A DNA stretch of 50,430 nt, from contig SZWC01000092.1 in assembly GCA_023375785.1 (NCBI GenBank), positions 266,191 through 316,620 on the forward strand, read 5' to 3'. This DNA is from Penium margaritaceum (taxonomy: Eukaryota > Streptophyta > Zygnematophyceae > Desmidiales > Peniaceae). The notes beneath the pieces are model-generated. The model worked only from the letters and a program-made list of their open reading frames with translations. It had not been told where the DNA came from and searched no databases. Made by a program: the position numbers and the translations under genes. Below, one piece after another: positions 11,859 to 21,640 of the stretch (the stretch's first letter is position 1; each line of letters opens with the position of its first letter).

Positions 11859-12593
11859 TGTTGGAACTCGAGGAGAGAGGGAGCCTTGGAGCAGCAAGCA
11901 TGGTGGCCTTGAAGGACATGACTTGTGCTTAAGAATGGTTGGTGAATCACTCAAAATGATGGAGTACATATAAAGCTAGAGCTTGGACAAATCAACCCTC
12001 TCACAAGCCACACCACCTAGCCATGGAGGCTAAATGGCTCACCCACTAGAGTCCATAACCTCTTACGCGAAATTAGCCTAACAATCAGGCTGACCACTCA
12101 CACATGACCTATAGAGCTAGGAAATTCTCTCGTGGTACACTCTTAGTGGTCACATAACCCACAATCCCATGGAGAATCGCCATGTATCCATGGCTAGCAC
12201 ACAAGGATCTCACCTCACCTAAAAAGTAAGGAGAGGTATCTTTCTCCTAGTCAGTACACTCTGACAAGGCAACCCAACAATCGAGGACCTTTTTGGATAT
12301 TTTTCCCATTAGGTCTTGACCCTGGACCTCGTGCCTTTTTCTTTTCTCAGGCTAAGGCATGGAGCCATCGTCCATGGTCATCTTGATATCGGCGATGGAT
12401 AACCCTTGAAACTTCAAAAATTCATATCTTCTAATCCGACTATCGGATCGGCCTCAAACTTGGACCGTAGAAATTTTGCCACCCAGTCTTTTGAATAGTG
12501 AAGGACGATTGACGATCTGAGCAAGCATCTGGTAGTTTCCTGGAACTTGCTCTTATGCACCTGAAACTGAGTCGGTTGGCTCCTTTTGCAACA
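11859..12593 (-). repeat. A2 3' LTR
   Basis: 735 bp, minus orientation, tgttggaactcg to cttttgcaaca. The polypurine tract complement (atctcccactttac) follows at 12594. Confidence 0.9.
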
Positions 12594-14230
12594 ATCTCCC
12601 ACTTTACTACAATGAGAGTGGGCTGAATCTACATGCATTCATGCAAAATTGCTGCTTCTCATGGGTCACTAGCTTGGTAGAAAAATCAGCAAACTGCTTG
12701 CTGGTTGGAGTAACATCCAGCTTGATAGCACCCTCATGCACCATGTCCTTGATGAGGTGATATGCGATGTCAATGTGCTTGGTCTGTGCATGGTGCTCAG
12801 GATTCTTGGCGAGTGCAATTGCGCTTTGGTTCTCCACGCGCACAGGAACTGGAACTGCTATACTCCCACTCATCTGTGCCATGAGACGCTGAAGCCAAAC
12901 TGCTTCCTTGGCTCCAAAGCTGAGAGAAACATACTCAGTTTCCGTGTTTGAGGTGGCCACGACCACCTGCCGCTTGCTGCACCACCTGATGGCCCCACCA
13001 TTCATGAGGAACACATGTCCAGAGATGGATTTGCGGTCCTCCGGGTTTGAAGCCCAATCTGCGTCTGTATAGCCGATGATGTTGTCGTTGCCGTTGTAGG
13101 TGATGCCGATGCTGATGGTTCCAACAAGATGAAGTGAAGGCAGCGAAGCGGAACATCCACTTCACTGCCTTCTCGTACTGAGCTCCGGGATTAGCCATAT
13201 GCTGGCTCACAACGCTAACGTTTGTGCAAGATCTGGCCTGGTTGTAACCATCAGGTACATGAGGCTGCGGACGATGCTATGTTACTTCTGCCGCTCAACT
13301 GCATCTGCTTCTCCATTGTAGCTCAGAGGTAATGCCACGTCTCCAACGGCATGCCGGTGGATTTGGCCTCTACCATGCCAAATCGCTGCAAAACCTCCTC
13401 GATGTAGCGACTCTACTGTAGCGAAAGAGAGTGTGATTTGCAGTCACGCGTAATCAGGATACCAAGGAAGTATGATAAAACATCTCGAAGCGCCCCTGCA
13501 TGGCCTCCTTGAACTCCTACAGTGCAGACATGCTGCAGTGCAGTGCAGATTTGCTGTTGGAAAGGAGGAGCATGTCATCCACATAGACGATGATTATGAG
13601 CACCTAATGACCATATTGCCTGTGATAGACACTGTTGTCATACTCACTACGCTCAAACCCAATGCTCTGCAACGCCGCATCAAACTTCAGGTTCCAAGCA
13701 TGCGACGCTTGCTTGAGGTCATATAGGGACTTCTGCAGCTTACAAACTAGGTGCTCCTGGCCATCCATGACGAATCCCTCTGGGTCACCATTCAAGAACA
13801 TCGTCTTGACGTCCATATAGTGGACCTCAAAGTCATCTGCTGCTACATAGAAAGGAGCGTACACACAAGGGTAAACCTTGCAATAGGAGCAAAGATTTCT
13901 GTGTAGTCGATGCCTTCTTGCTACGAATAGCCCTTGGCGACCAGCCTTACCTTGTACGTTTCCACGTTGCCATGTGCTCCCCGCTTCTTCTTGAATACCC
14001 ACTTGCACTTGATCACTTTACGTCCAAGTGGACGCTCAGTCAACGTGTTGTTGTCGAGATTTTACTGTATCTCGTGCTGAACAGCTTGCACCCAATCCGC
14101 TGCATTGGCGCAGCCATGACCTCCTTGTACGACGTCGACGCATAAAGGTCTGCTGCAAATGCGATGTTCATCTGGTCTGGTTTTAAGAGCATCCAGAAAT
14201 ATCTGCGCTCACCAGGCTTCTAGCGCACCC
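12594..14230 (-). pseudogene. A2 reverse transcriptase and RNase H
   Basis: Minus-strand reading. RNase H (12607-13014) contains KRQVVVATSNTETEYVSLSF, VENQSAIALAKNPEHH and KHIDIAYHLIKDM. The RT (13604-14008) has HYMDVKTMFLNGDPEG and LYDLKQASHAWNLKFDAAL. The region between is frameshifted. Two local duplications disturb it: an inverted one at 13136-13172 and a direct one at 13520-13556. The MEQ block expected before PEGF is deleted, leaving GDPEGF. Confidence 0.83.
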
Positions 14231-15386
14231 TAAGAGGGTACCTTTGACCAGGTAGTGGAGGGTTAGTAGGCAGCTAGCGGGGTGCTAGCACAGCTGATCC
14301 TGTTCATGGTGGTGCATCTTCTTCCTCTACTTCTGCCGATGAGGCGACTGTATCTGCTGCATTAGACATGGGAGAGTAGACTGGTTCTCCCACTGTCATG
14401 TTGGAGGAAGGATGAGGAGAGACTAGATCAGGAAGGATATCTGCTTCCACTGCTTTGTCAGCTGCTACCTCCTCACAGACAATGTTGGTGCCGATGACAT
14501 TACTCTTGTTGAAACGACATCCCTGGCGATGATGACGTGGCTAGTATCCCTCTTGTAAAGGCCATACGCGATGCTTTTCACATCATAGCCGATCATCAGC
14601 ATCTGTTTGCTCTTTGCGTCCCATTTTTGTCGCTTCTCCTTGGGGACGTGCATGTGTGCTAAGCTGCCAAACATGCAAAGATGACCAACGCTCGGCATCT
14701 TGCCCAACCACGCCTCGTACGGCGTCATCTGCTCCAGGGCCTTAGTTGGACTCCGGTTTGTATGTATACTGTAGAGCTCACTACTTCGGCCCAAAAGTCG
14801 TAGGTCAGACAAGCCAGGTGCAGCATGGATCGCACCGACTCAATGATGGTGCTAATGGCGTGTCTGCTACGCCGTTCTGCTACAGCGAGTATGGCACAGT
14901 GTGCTGCGCCTTGATGCTTGCTTCTACGAGGAAGTCCTGGAACTCCTTCCTCAAATACTCCCCACTGCGTTCACTGTGCAGCGCCTTGATTTTCTTGCCA
15001 GTTTGGTTCTCCACCATGGCCATGAACTCCTTGAACCTCTCAAAGCACTAGTCGTTGGAGGAAAGGAAGTAGACAGTAGTGTAACGGCTGAAATCATCAA
15101 TGATAGTGAGTCTCCAAAGCTCTGGGTCTACATAGGGCCACACAAGTCTGCAAAACGCCTTGATTTTCTTGCCAGTTTGGTTCTCTAGCACCTCCTTCGC
15201 GCGCTCCTTTGCTCGAGAGGACGCCTCGCGATGCTGCTTCCTCTCCAAACAGCCGATGCACAACTGTTTCTCAAGGTTAGAGATGGTAGCTAAGTCACGC
15301 ACCATCTGCTTTGTTTGAAGTTGCTCTAAGGCATGCATACCGATGTGGTCGTAGCGCGCATGCCAGATTTTGCCATCTGTAGCCAT
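14231..15386 (-). pseudogene. A2 integrase
   Basis: Minus-strand reading from 15386: IWHARYDHIGMHALEQL (zinc region with histidines kept), CIGCLERKQHRE (zinc cysteines), TIIDDFSRYTTVYFLSSND, then the core and the C-terminal MLMIGYDVKSIAYGLYKRD (14465-14812). A 30-bp direct duplication at 15156-15185 replaces the segment with the first core aspartate (VHTDLCGPM in other copies). The DDE triad is therefore incomplete. Confidence 0.82.
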
Positions 15387-16590
15387 AGTCCTATGTTGGT
15401 GAGAGAGGACACTGAGAGAAGGTTGAACGCATCATCATGCACATATAGCACACCATGGAACACTCCCAATTCAATGCCATGTGGGGTCTCTAACTACATC
15501 TCCACAATCCCAATCCCCTCAGTATACACCACCCGATCATCACCCAAAGCAATTGGACGAGGGAGAATGGAGAGCAGCTGCGTAGACTACTCCTTGTGGT
15601 GCGCCACTCTCTTGGTACACCCTGAGTCCTAGTACAACGCCAAATCCGCCTTTTTCCGTAACATGTCAGACTTTGCCATGAAGAGGCGATCGCGTACCTC
15701 CTTAGCGACGTTTATGATGCTTGAATGGCGCACGCTGGTCTAAATCTGCTCCGACTGCTGCTGCTGTTGCTGTACAGATTGCTGCTTTTACTGTTGCTCC
15801 TGCTGCTGCTCCTTCTGGTCACCCTTGAACTTGTACTCTTTCTTGTAGTGACCCCCTTTCCGGCAATAGTGGCACTTGCCCTTCTTCTTGCCTCTCTCCT
15901 GCCGAGACTGCTGCTATTACTGGTTGTGTGGCCATGAAATCTGCTTCACTGCTGCTGCTGCCGCCATTAGGCTTTGTGGCATTGCGACCCAGCTTTACCT
16001 GCACCAAGTGCGTGGAAATGAAGTCCAGGTCCAGAGTCTACTAGTACTCCAACGTCTCTTGGACCGTGTCATAACTCATTGGGAGTTCCCTTGGCAAGAG
16101 AAGGACGAAGCGCGTGTCTTCCACAGGGTTGTCGACCGCTTGCAGCTCCTTTGCCAGCTCCTTCGCCTTGTCCAACTACACCTCAATCCCTTCGCCACCC
16201 TGCATTTTGAACGCCATCATCTTCTCCTCCAAAAGCATGAGGAATGCAGGATCCTTGCTCTCATACTTCTTGCACAACATGTCCCAACCCTCTTTTGTAT
16301 TAGCGTTGCCACTCACGTATTGAAAATGCAGGTTGGAGATGGTATTGACAAGCAGCATGTGGGCCTGCCTATCCTTCTTCTTCCACTCCTCATATGCCGC
16401 CACTACAGTTGTAGATGAACTTACACATACTGCACCTTTCTACGGTGTCTTCCCTGCCACTACCTCCGCTACGGTAATGGCTTTTGCATGTGGAGGCGAA
16501 GCGCGCTCGTCACCGCTCACCACCTCCTACAAGCCCATTTCCTCCAAAAGGAGGCGGGTACGCATCTTCCAAAACGTGAATTTGGCGCAT
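15387..16590 (-). pseudogene. A2 protease and gag
   Basis: Minus-strand reading. The clearest gag piece is 16176-16403, with YEEWKKKDRQAHMLLVNTIS, LCKKYESKDPAFLMLLEEKM and KMQGGEGIEV, the capsid core of family A. A zinc-knuckle and glutamine-rich linker region follows at about 15720-15930. Its complement reads as a leucine-rich frame with no meaning of its own. Protease is at about 15400-15720. Many stops are present, and the first gag codons near 16590 are mutated. Confidence 0.78.
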
Positions 16591-17042
16591 CCTTTCATCC
16601 TTATAGAGATATACCCTTTTGAAAACATGGTATGCTTCTGCTCCTATTCCAGCTCACACAAGCTAGCTTGTAAACAGCGTTTCTCCCAAACGTACTCATG
16701 GAATGCAAATAGTTTTACACAAATGGAAAGCTTAGGAAAAATTCTTCAATTCGTATGTGCTACTTTTTAAATTTCACAAAGAAACAATAGGGTTATGGTC
16801 ATCACAAGACGACAATCTTACTCAGAGAGAAAAGTATAGCCCTGGCCGACCTCGTTTTGAGCATAATTCTCAATCCAACTGTTGGATCTTTGCGATCCTG
16901 GGCTCGTTAGAAAGCTTGTCTTTTAAACTTAAAGATCCTGTTGTTGATTATTAAATTTGGAGAAGGTTTGATCCCAACCCGTCACTGTCAAAATCACGAC
17001 CTGTGCTGGCTGAAAGTGGCAGAACCTGGCACTGATACCAAC
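16591..17042 (-). mobile_element. A2 5' leader and primer binding site
   Basis: Untranslated leader, shorter than in A7 (452 against about 647 bp). The primer site complement is ggcactgatacca at 17028-17040. On the minus strand it reads TGGTATCAGTGCC, one base away from the TGGTATCAGAGCC of A7. It would pair with the 3' end of initiator methionine tRNA. No gene is seen here. Confidence 0.8.
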
Positions 17043-17779
17043 TGTTGGAACTGGAGGAGAGAGGGAGCCTTGGAGCAGCAAGCATGTGGGCCTTGAAAGG
17101 CATTCCTTGTGCTGAAGAATGGTTGTTGAATCAATCAAAATGATGGAGTACATATAGAGGTAGAGCTTGTGTAAATCAGCCCTCTCACAAGCCACACCAC
17201 TTAGCCATAGAGGCTAAGACTCACACACTATAGTCCATAATCTCACACAACGGAGGAAATCAGTTTAGTAATCAGGCTGACCACTCACACACGACCTGAA
17301 GAGCCAGGAAATGCTCTCATGGGACACTCCTAGTGGTTACATAACCCAGAATCCCATGGAGAATCGCCATGTGTTCATGGCTAGGACACAAGGATCTAAT
17401 CTCACCTAAAAGTAAGGAGAGGTACCTTTTTCCTAGTCAGCACACTCTGACAAGGCAACCCAAGAATCTACAACCTTTTTGGATATTTCTCCCATCAGGT
17501 ATTGACCCTAGACCTTTTGCCTTTTTCTTTTCTCAAGCTAAGGCATGGAGCCATGGCTAATGGTCACCCAGATATCGGCAATTGATGAGCCCAGAAACTT
17601 AAAAAATTCATATCTGCAATTCCGACAGTTGGATCAGCCTCAAACTTGGACCGTAGACATTTTGCCACCTGATCTTCCCAAACATGAAGTTGCATTGACG
17701 ATCTGAGAAGTTATTTGGTAGTTTCCTGGAAATCGCTCCTGTGGTCCTAAAACTTAGCCGGATGGCTCCTTTTCTAACA
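17043..17779 (-). repeat. A2 5' LTR
   Basis: 737 bp, minus orientation, tgttggaactgg to tttctaaca. By the unequal-recombination model it is also the left partner of the LTR at 42130-42865. Confidence 0.9.
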
Positions 17780-18109
17780 AAGTTTGCAATAGGAGCAAAT
17801 GTTTTAGTGTGGTTGATACCCTTCTACTGCGAGTAGCTCATTGCGATCAGCCTTGCCTTGTACTTTTTAAGGTTTCTTTCTACGCCCCTCTTCTTCTTGA
17901 ACACATATTAGTACTTGATTACCTTGTGTCCGCGTAGACGTTCACTCAAATGCAACATATCGTTGTCGAGCTGTGACTGTATCTCCTTCTGTAGACCTTG
18001 CGCTTAATCTACTAGATCTGGTGCAGTCATAGCCTCCTTGTACGATATTGGCTTATCACAATTTCCTTTAACTATGATGTTCATGTGGTCTGGTTTTTGA
18101 AGCATCCAG
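17780..18109 (-). pseudogene. A3 RT N-terminal part, copy 1
   Basis: Minus-strand family A RT N-terminus. It follows the right target repeat of A2 and ends at tccag (18105-18109), the target site of B2. It shares unusual variants with 42866-43180 that other family A copies lack, for example ccgcgtagacgttcactcaa in place of the cctaggtggacgctcagtca type, and a gcgctta variant near 18001. No long ORF remains. Confidence 0.75.
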
Positions 18110-18310
18110 TGTTATGTTTTGTGTATACCCCTGGTCCAATCAGCGGAAGATTTAGACTGGGTATGCACTGTGCTTGTAGCGCAAGTCCCTCAACGACATG
18201 CAAGAGAGGCTGAGAGAGACAAGGCATGCACTACTCATCCTTGTGAAGTAAGTCCCCTTGGTCTACTCTTGGTAGTCTACCTGGTGGATGCTCCTTATGA
18301 CAACTTCCTA

Positions 18311-18375
18311 CAGCCTAGTAGGTGAAGGCGCCGTCTCACAAGCGAGAGGTTCGGGGTCGAGTCCCGCCCGGACCA
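18311..18375 (+). other. tRNA-like segment in family B LTR (copy 1)
   Basis: The stretch starts cagcctagtaggtgaaggc, which resembles a Pol III box A. It has an anticodon-arm-like palindromic zone (gtctcacaagcgagag), a box B-like ggggtcgagtccc, and ends in cggacca. No matching 5' acceptor strand is adjacent, so it is not a tRNA gene. It looks like a tRNA-derived piece captured in the U3 part of the LTR. Confidence 0.55.
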
Positions 18376-18555
18376 AATTTTCTTTGTGACTGAAAAGGGT
18401 CAAGGAAGCTTCCTAGAAGCCTCTAAGGTCCAAGGTGAATCAAGCGCCACTTGGCGGTCACAGAGGGTGCCATGTCGTCAAAGCTGATGACACTGTCTAG
18501 GGTGGCCTTGGGAGGAGGCCCCTCCAAGGAGCCACTGGGAGCACTGTCCACAGAC

Positions 18556-18562
18556 TATATAA
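18556..18562 (+). promoter_or_regulatory. TATA box in B2 5' LTR
   Basis: TATATAA within gactatataaggcctgtc. The same motif occurs in the B2 3' LTR at 26685-26691. In B4 it has decayed to gactataagg. It is the likely core promoter marking the U3/R side of the LTR. Confidence 0.65.
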
Positions 18563-18864
18563 GGCCTGTCATTTGCATGTGATTATATATCATCTCTTGA
18601 GACTTGGGAGAAAACTAATTCCTTATTGGCCACTCAAAAAGAGGATAAAGAACAAGTGCAAGTACACACTTAGGTGTATAGCATTGCCAGTTGGGTGAGA
18701 GTTTGGAACTCTCTCTGGCCACGGTTGGGACAAGCTAAGTGAACCTTTCAGTGTGGAAACACCACTCCGTGGGTGATCTCTACCTTGGTTGAAATACCAA
18801 GGGCAGTTGGCGGTTTGCCTGTCGGCACCGTTTACTCTAGACCGTGGCCAAGTGTGGAGTGACA

Positions 18865-19323
18865 AAGGGTTATGGGCCCACACTGATCGGGAAACTTGGT
18901 TCTTTGTATCACCGCACAGTTCACGTGACAGGTACCTCCGAAGCAGACAAGACACCTCTGCTCCATCTGCTTCATCGTTGGTCCACTTGGACCAAGTTAG
19001 ACCCAAGGTACGCATTGTGAGAGACCAGACGCGGGTTGGACCTGTGGTCCACTTTTGCTCTCCACGGACAAGGAACGAGGATACGCTCTGTCATTATTGG
19101 TATGATCCTCGAGTCCTAAGCGGGTTACACTCTACCCTTGTGGGTATGACCCTGTATCTGTGGGAGCACTTCCTCCAGAATAGCTAAGAGACCATGGGCT
19201 TGAGGGGTATGCAACAGACTGCACCTTGAAAATCTGTAGCAGTCATCAGCCTCATCAGCCTACATCGGCCTCAACGAAGTAGAACAGCAGAAACTAAGTG
19301 AGCATCCTTCACCACACTGCAAT
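18865..19323 (+). mobile_element. B2 leader
   Basis: About 460 bp between the 5' LTR and gag. It matches 44410-44858 of B4. It begins aagggttatgggcccacactg. It lacks the TGGTATCAGAGC primer site of family A. A possible primer site is TGGGCCCACAC at 18873-18883, assigned by position only. No coding frame is supported. Confidence 0.7.
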
Positions 19324-20073
19324 CATGCTGGGGGTCAAATTATTGTTCAAGTCACCTTATGGCCTACCGAGTTGGGTGCGGCCAATGCCATTGCACGCTT
19401 CCGCATGTGGAAATGGCAGTTTCAGGTGGTGATGCGCGTGCACAGGTACCTCAACATGCTGAAAGGGACAGAGGTAGCACCGGAGGACGAGGTAAGCGCG
19501 GAATACGCAAGGTGGCAAGAGCGGAATGACATCACTCTCGCACTCCTTGTCACGTCCATAAGCCCCTCCCTAATCTCCCACATCGAGGGGTTCACGACGG
19601 TAGCTGAGGCTTACAGCAAGCTGACAAACGTGTACCAGTCAACTTCCCTCGCCAATCGACTCTTCATCCTGCAGCGCCTCATCGGGCTACGGGTGGACGA
19701 AGGGGAGTCCATCTCAGACTTCCTCCTGCAGTTCGAAGCACTACTTCAAGAAGCCCGCGCCATGTCCTGGCAGCTCGACCAACTAATGCAGGCCATGATT
19801 CTCCTCATGGCCTGGGGCCCCATGATCACCACCTTGGGTGGTTGGGAGGAGTCGGAGTTCACGTACCCTCGTGTCTCCGAGTTTGTCCGAAACGAGGCCA
19901 TGCGGGGCAACAACGGCATCATCAACAATGCCGCATACACGAGTGGCTCGGGAGGCATTTCCTCTCATGGCAACAGTAGAGGCAGTGACGGCGGGAAGAG
20001 CCGCAAGAAAAACGGCAAGTGCGACAATTGTGGCAAGGCCGGGCATTGGGTGCGGGAGTGTCACGCACCATAG
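19324..20073 (+). pseudogene. B2 gag
   Basis: Copia gag (UBN2/retrotran_gag type). By comparison with B4 the original ATG is at 19324, but a frameshift before 19372 separates it from the main frame. That frame is open 19372-20073: RFRMWKWQFQVVMRVHRYL, then EYARWQERNDITLALLVTSI, then SDFLLQFEALLQEARAMSWQ. A CCHC knuckle CDNCGKAGHWVREC ends the frame, followed by a TAG at 20071-20073. Capsid and nucleocapsid would package the RNA. Apart from the start it is the best kept family B gag here. Confidence 0.85.
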
Positions 20074-20683
20074 AAAGAAGGAGGCGGTGGTGGGAGCAGC
20101 AACGTGAGTAAGAAGGTGGACTCGACGTCCACGAGCATGATGGCCGAGAGCAAGGCCCCTCCCAAGGGCTCTGCGCTGCTACGGCCAAGAGCTTTTGGGC
20201 TCGACAGTGGGACAGACTACCACACCTCTCACCAGGCATGTGGCTTTTCGTCCCTCACACCATCCACGGCCAAGTTCCGGTGCGCCAACGGCGGCATCGA
20301 GTACGCAGCTAGTGAGGGAGAGAAGGTCGTGCACACGCGGCTCAACGGAGTCGACAAGGAGTTGCCGCTGCAAAACGTCGTCTACATGCCAACTTTCGCT
20401 GCGAACCTCCTCTCCGTCTCACGGATTACGGATCACGCGATGACAGTGGTGTTCACACAGAAGAAAGCCGTCATCCTCAAGAACGAGGACGTGATAATTA
20501 CCTACGCTGCGTCAGTTATTATCGCCAACAGTGCCACAAACGGATGGGCTCTACGTTGTACAGACGAAGAGCGCAGAAGGGCACACTCGGGCGGCAGAGG
20601 CAGGAGCGGAAGCTACACCATCGCCAAACGCCAAGACACCATCCATGCCGCCTGCTGTTGCGGCTAAAGACGCGGGAGTAGTA
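20074..20683 (+). pseudogene. B2 protease
   Basis: Frame 20104-20667. The active-site triplet DSG lies in FGLDSGTDYHTSH, followed by KFRCANGG, NVVYMPTFAANLLSVSRITDH and AMTVVFTQKKAV. A one-base shift near 20520-20530 moves the reading into the integrase frame that starts MPQTDGLYVVQTKS at 20531. Protease and integrase are therefore out of phase. Upstream, the TAG after the gag knuckle separates it from gag. Confidence 0.83.
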
Positions 20684-21640
20684 ACTGCAAAGCTGTGGCA
20701 CAGACGCCTTGGGCACGTGGCCGACAGCACCCTGCAGGTCATGCAGGAGCAGAAGCTTGTACGCAAGCTGGAGGGGTATGAGCTGAAGGGTGGATGCAAC
20801 GCTGGGTGTGAGGCTTGCCTGGAAGGCAAGACAAAGCGGAAATGCTTCTCCAAAAACGGTCACAGAGCAGAGGGCATACTCGATCTCGTCCACAGCGACG
20901 TGTGTGGCCCCATGTGCACCACGTCCAACGGCGGCTCCAAGTACCTCCTCATCTTCATCGATGATTACTCTCGGAAGGTGTGGGTGTATTTCCTCAAAAC
21001 CAAGGGAGAGGAGCTGGAGCGCCTGCAAGAGTTTGTCGTCATCGTGTAGCGACAAACCGGGCGGAAGGTTAAGGCCCTGCGGAGCGACAACGGCGGAGAG
21101 TACGAGGGGTCCAAGCCGTGGCTTCACACACACGGCATTGTCCACCAACCTGCTATCCCCTACACACTGCAAAGCAATGGCGTGGCCGAGCGCATCAACC
21201 AGACCATTCTGGCCATGACGCGAACCATGCTGTTCGACTCAAAGCTCCCTCCTCGCTTCTGGGCGGAAGCAGCGCACTCTGCATGCTACCTCATCAACCT
21301 CATGCCTGCTGCAGTACTGCGCAGCAGGGGGACAGAAAAGGAGCAAAGTGCAGAACGCATGACGCCAAAGGAGGCATGGTTGGGAAAGAAACCGGATGCC
21401 TCTCACCTAAAGGCCTTCGGCTGCACGGCTTGGGCCAAAGTCCAGGACGGACAAGGAGCGGGGAAGTTGGATGCACGTGCGCGAGAGTACGTGATGATCA
21501 GCTATAAGGCAGCGCACAAGGCGTACAGGCAGTGGGACTACGCAGCACGGAAAGTCATCACCTCCAGAGATGTGACCTTCCAGGAAGAGTCACATTGTAA
21601 GGAAGAACTGTTGGATCCATAGAACTCTCTAAAACAGGGA
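20684..21640 (+). pseudogene. B2 integrase
   Basis: The zinc region is intact: KLWHRRLGHVADSTLQVM and CEACLEGKTKRK. The core has the first aspartate in LVHSDVCGP. A TAG follows at 21047-21049. After that come LRSDNGGEYEG (second aspartate) and QSNGVAERINQTILAM (third acidic residue). The C-terminal part has FWAEAAHSACYLINLM, KPDASHLKAFGCTAW and ISYKAAHKAYRQWD. A single amber codon breaks an otherwise complete enzyme. B1 has the same stop, B4 does not. Confidence 0.85.

Larger units (their letters stand above)
11859..17779 (-). mobile_element. A2: complete but decayed family A element
   Basis: A full element of 5921 bp on the minus strand. Order on the plus strand: 3' LTR 11859-12593, RNase H/RT, integrase, protease, gag, leader, primer site 17028-17040, 5' LTR 17043-17779. 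Flanks are aactt (11854-11858) and aagtt (17780-17784), a 5-bp target duplication with one change. It is inserted in the RT of A3. Stops and frameshifts occur throughout pol and gag, so it has no coding capacity. Confidence 0.88.
18110..18864 (+). repeat. B2 5' LTR
   Basis: 755 bp, TGTTATG to GTGACA. It contains a tRNA-like segment at 18311-18375 and a TATA box at 18556-18562. It is very similar to the 3' LTR at 26239-26999, with scattered substitutions and short indels. One is an extra ttactc near 26727 in the 3' LTR. The insertion is therefore not recent. Confidence 0.92.

Noticed and set aside
15725..15937. Leucine-rich frame resembling a membrane protein
   Set aside because: It is the complement of the CAG-rich gag linker of A2. 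Similar leucine/cysteine-rich frames appear opposite the same tract in A3, A4 and A7.
16690..17042. An additional gene between A2 gag and 5' LTR
   Set aside because: The sequence aligns with the leader of the other family A copies. The plus-strand frames are antisense to it.
18311..18375. A functional tRNA gene
   Set aside because: There is no 5' acceptor strand pairing with the 3' end, and the D and anticodon arms do not fold in the standard spacing. It was kept only as a tRNA-like segment.
19090..19110. tattggtatgatcc as a family B primer binding site
   Set aside because: It lies more than 200 bases downstream of the LTR end set by the target duplication. Primer sites are expected next to the LTR.
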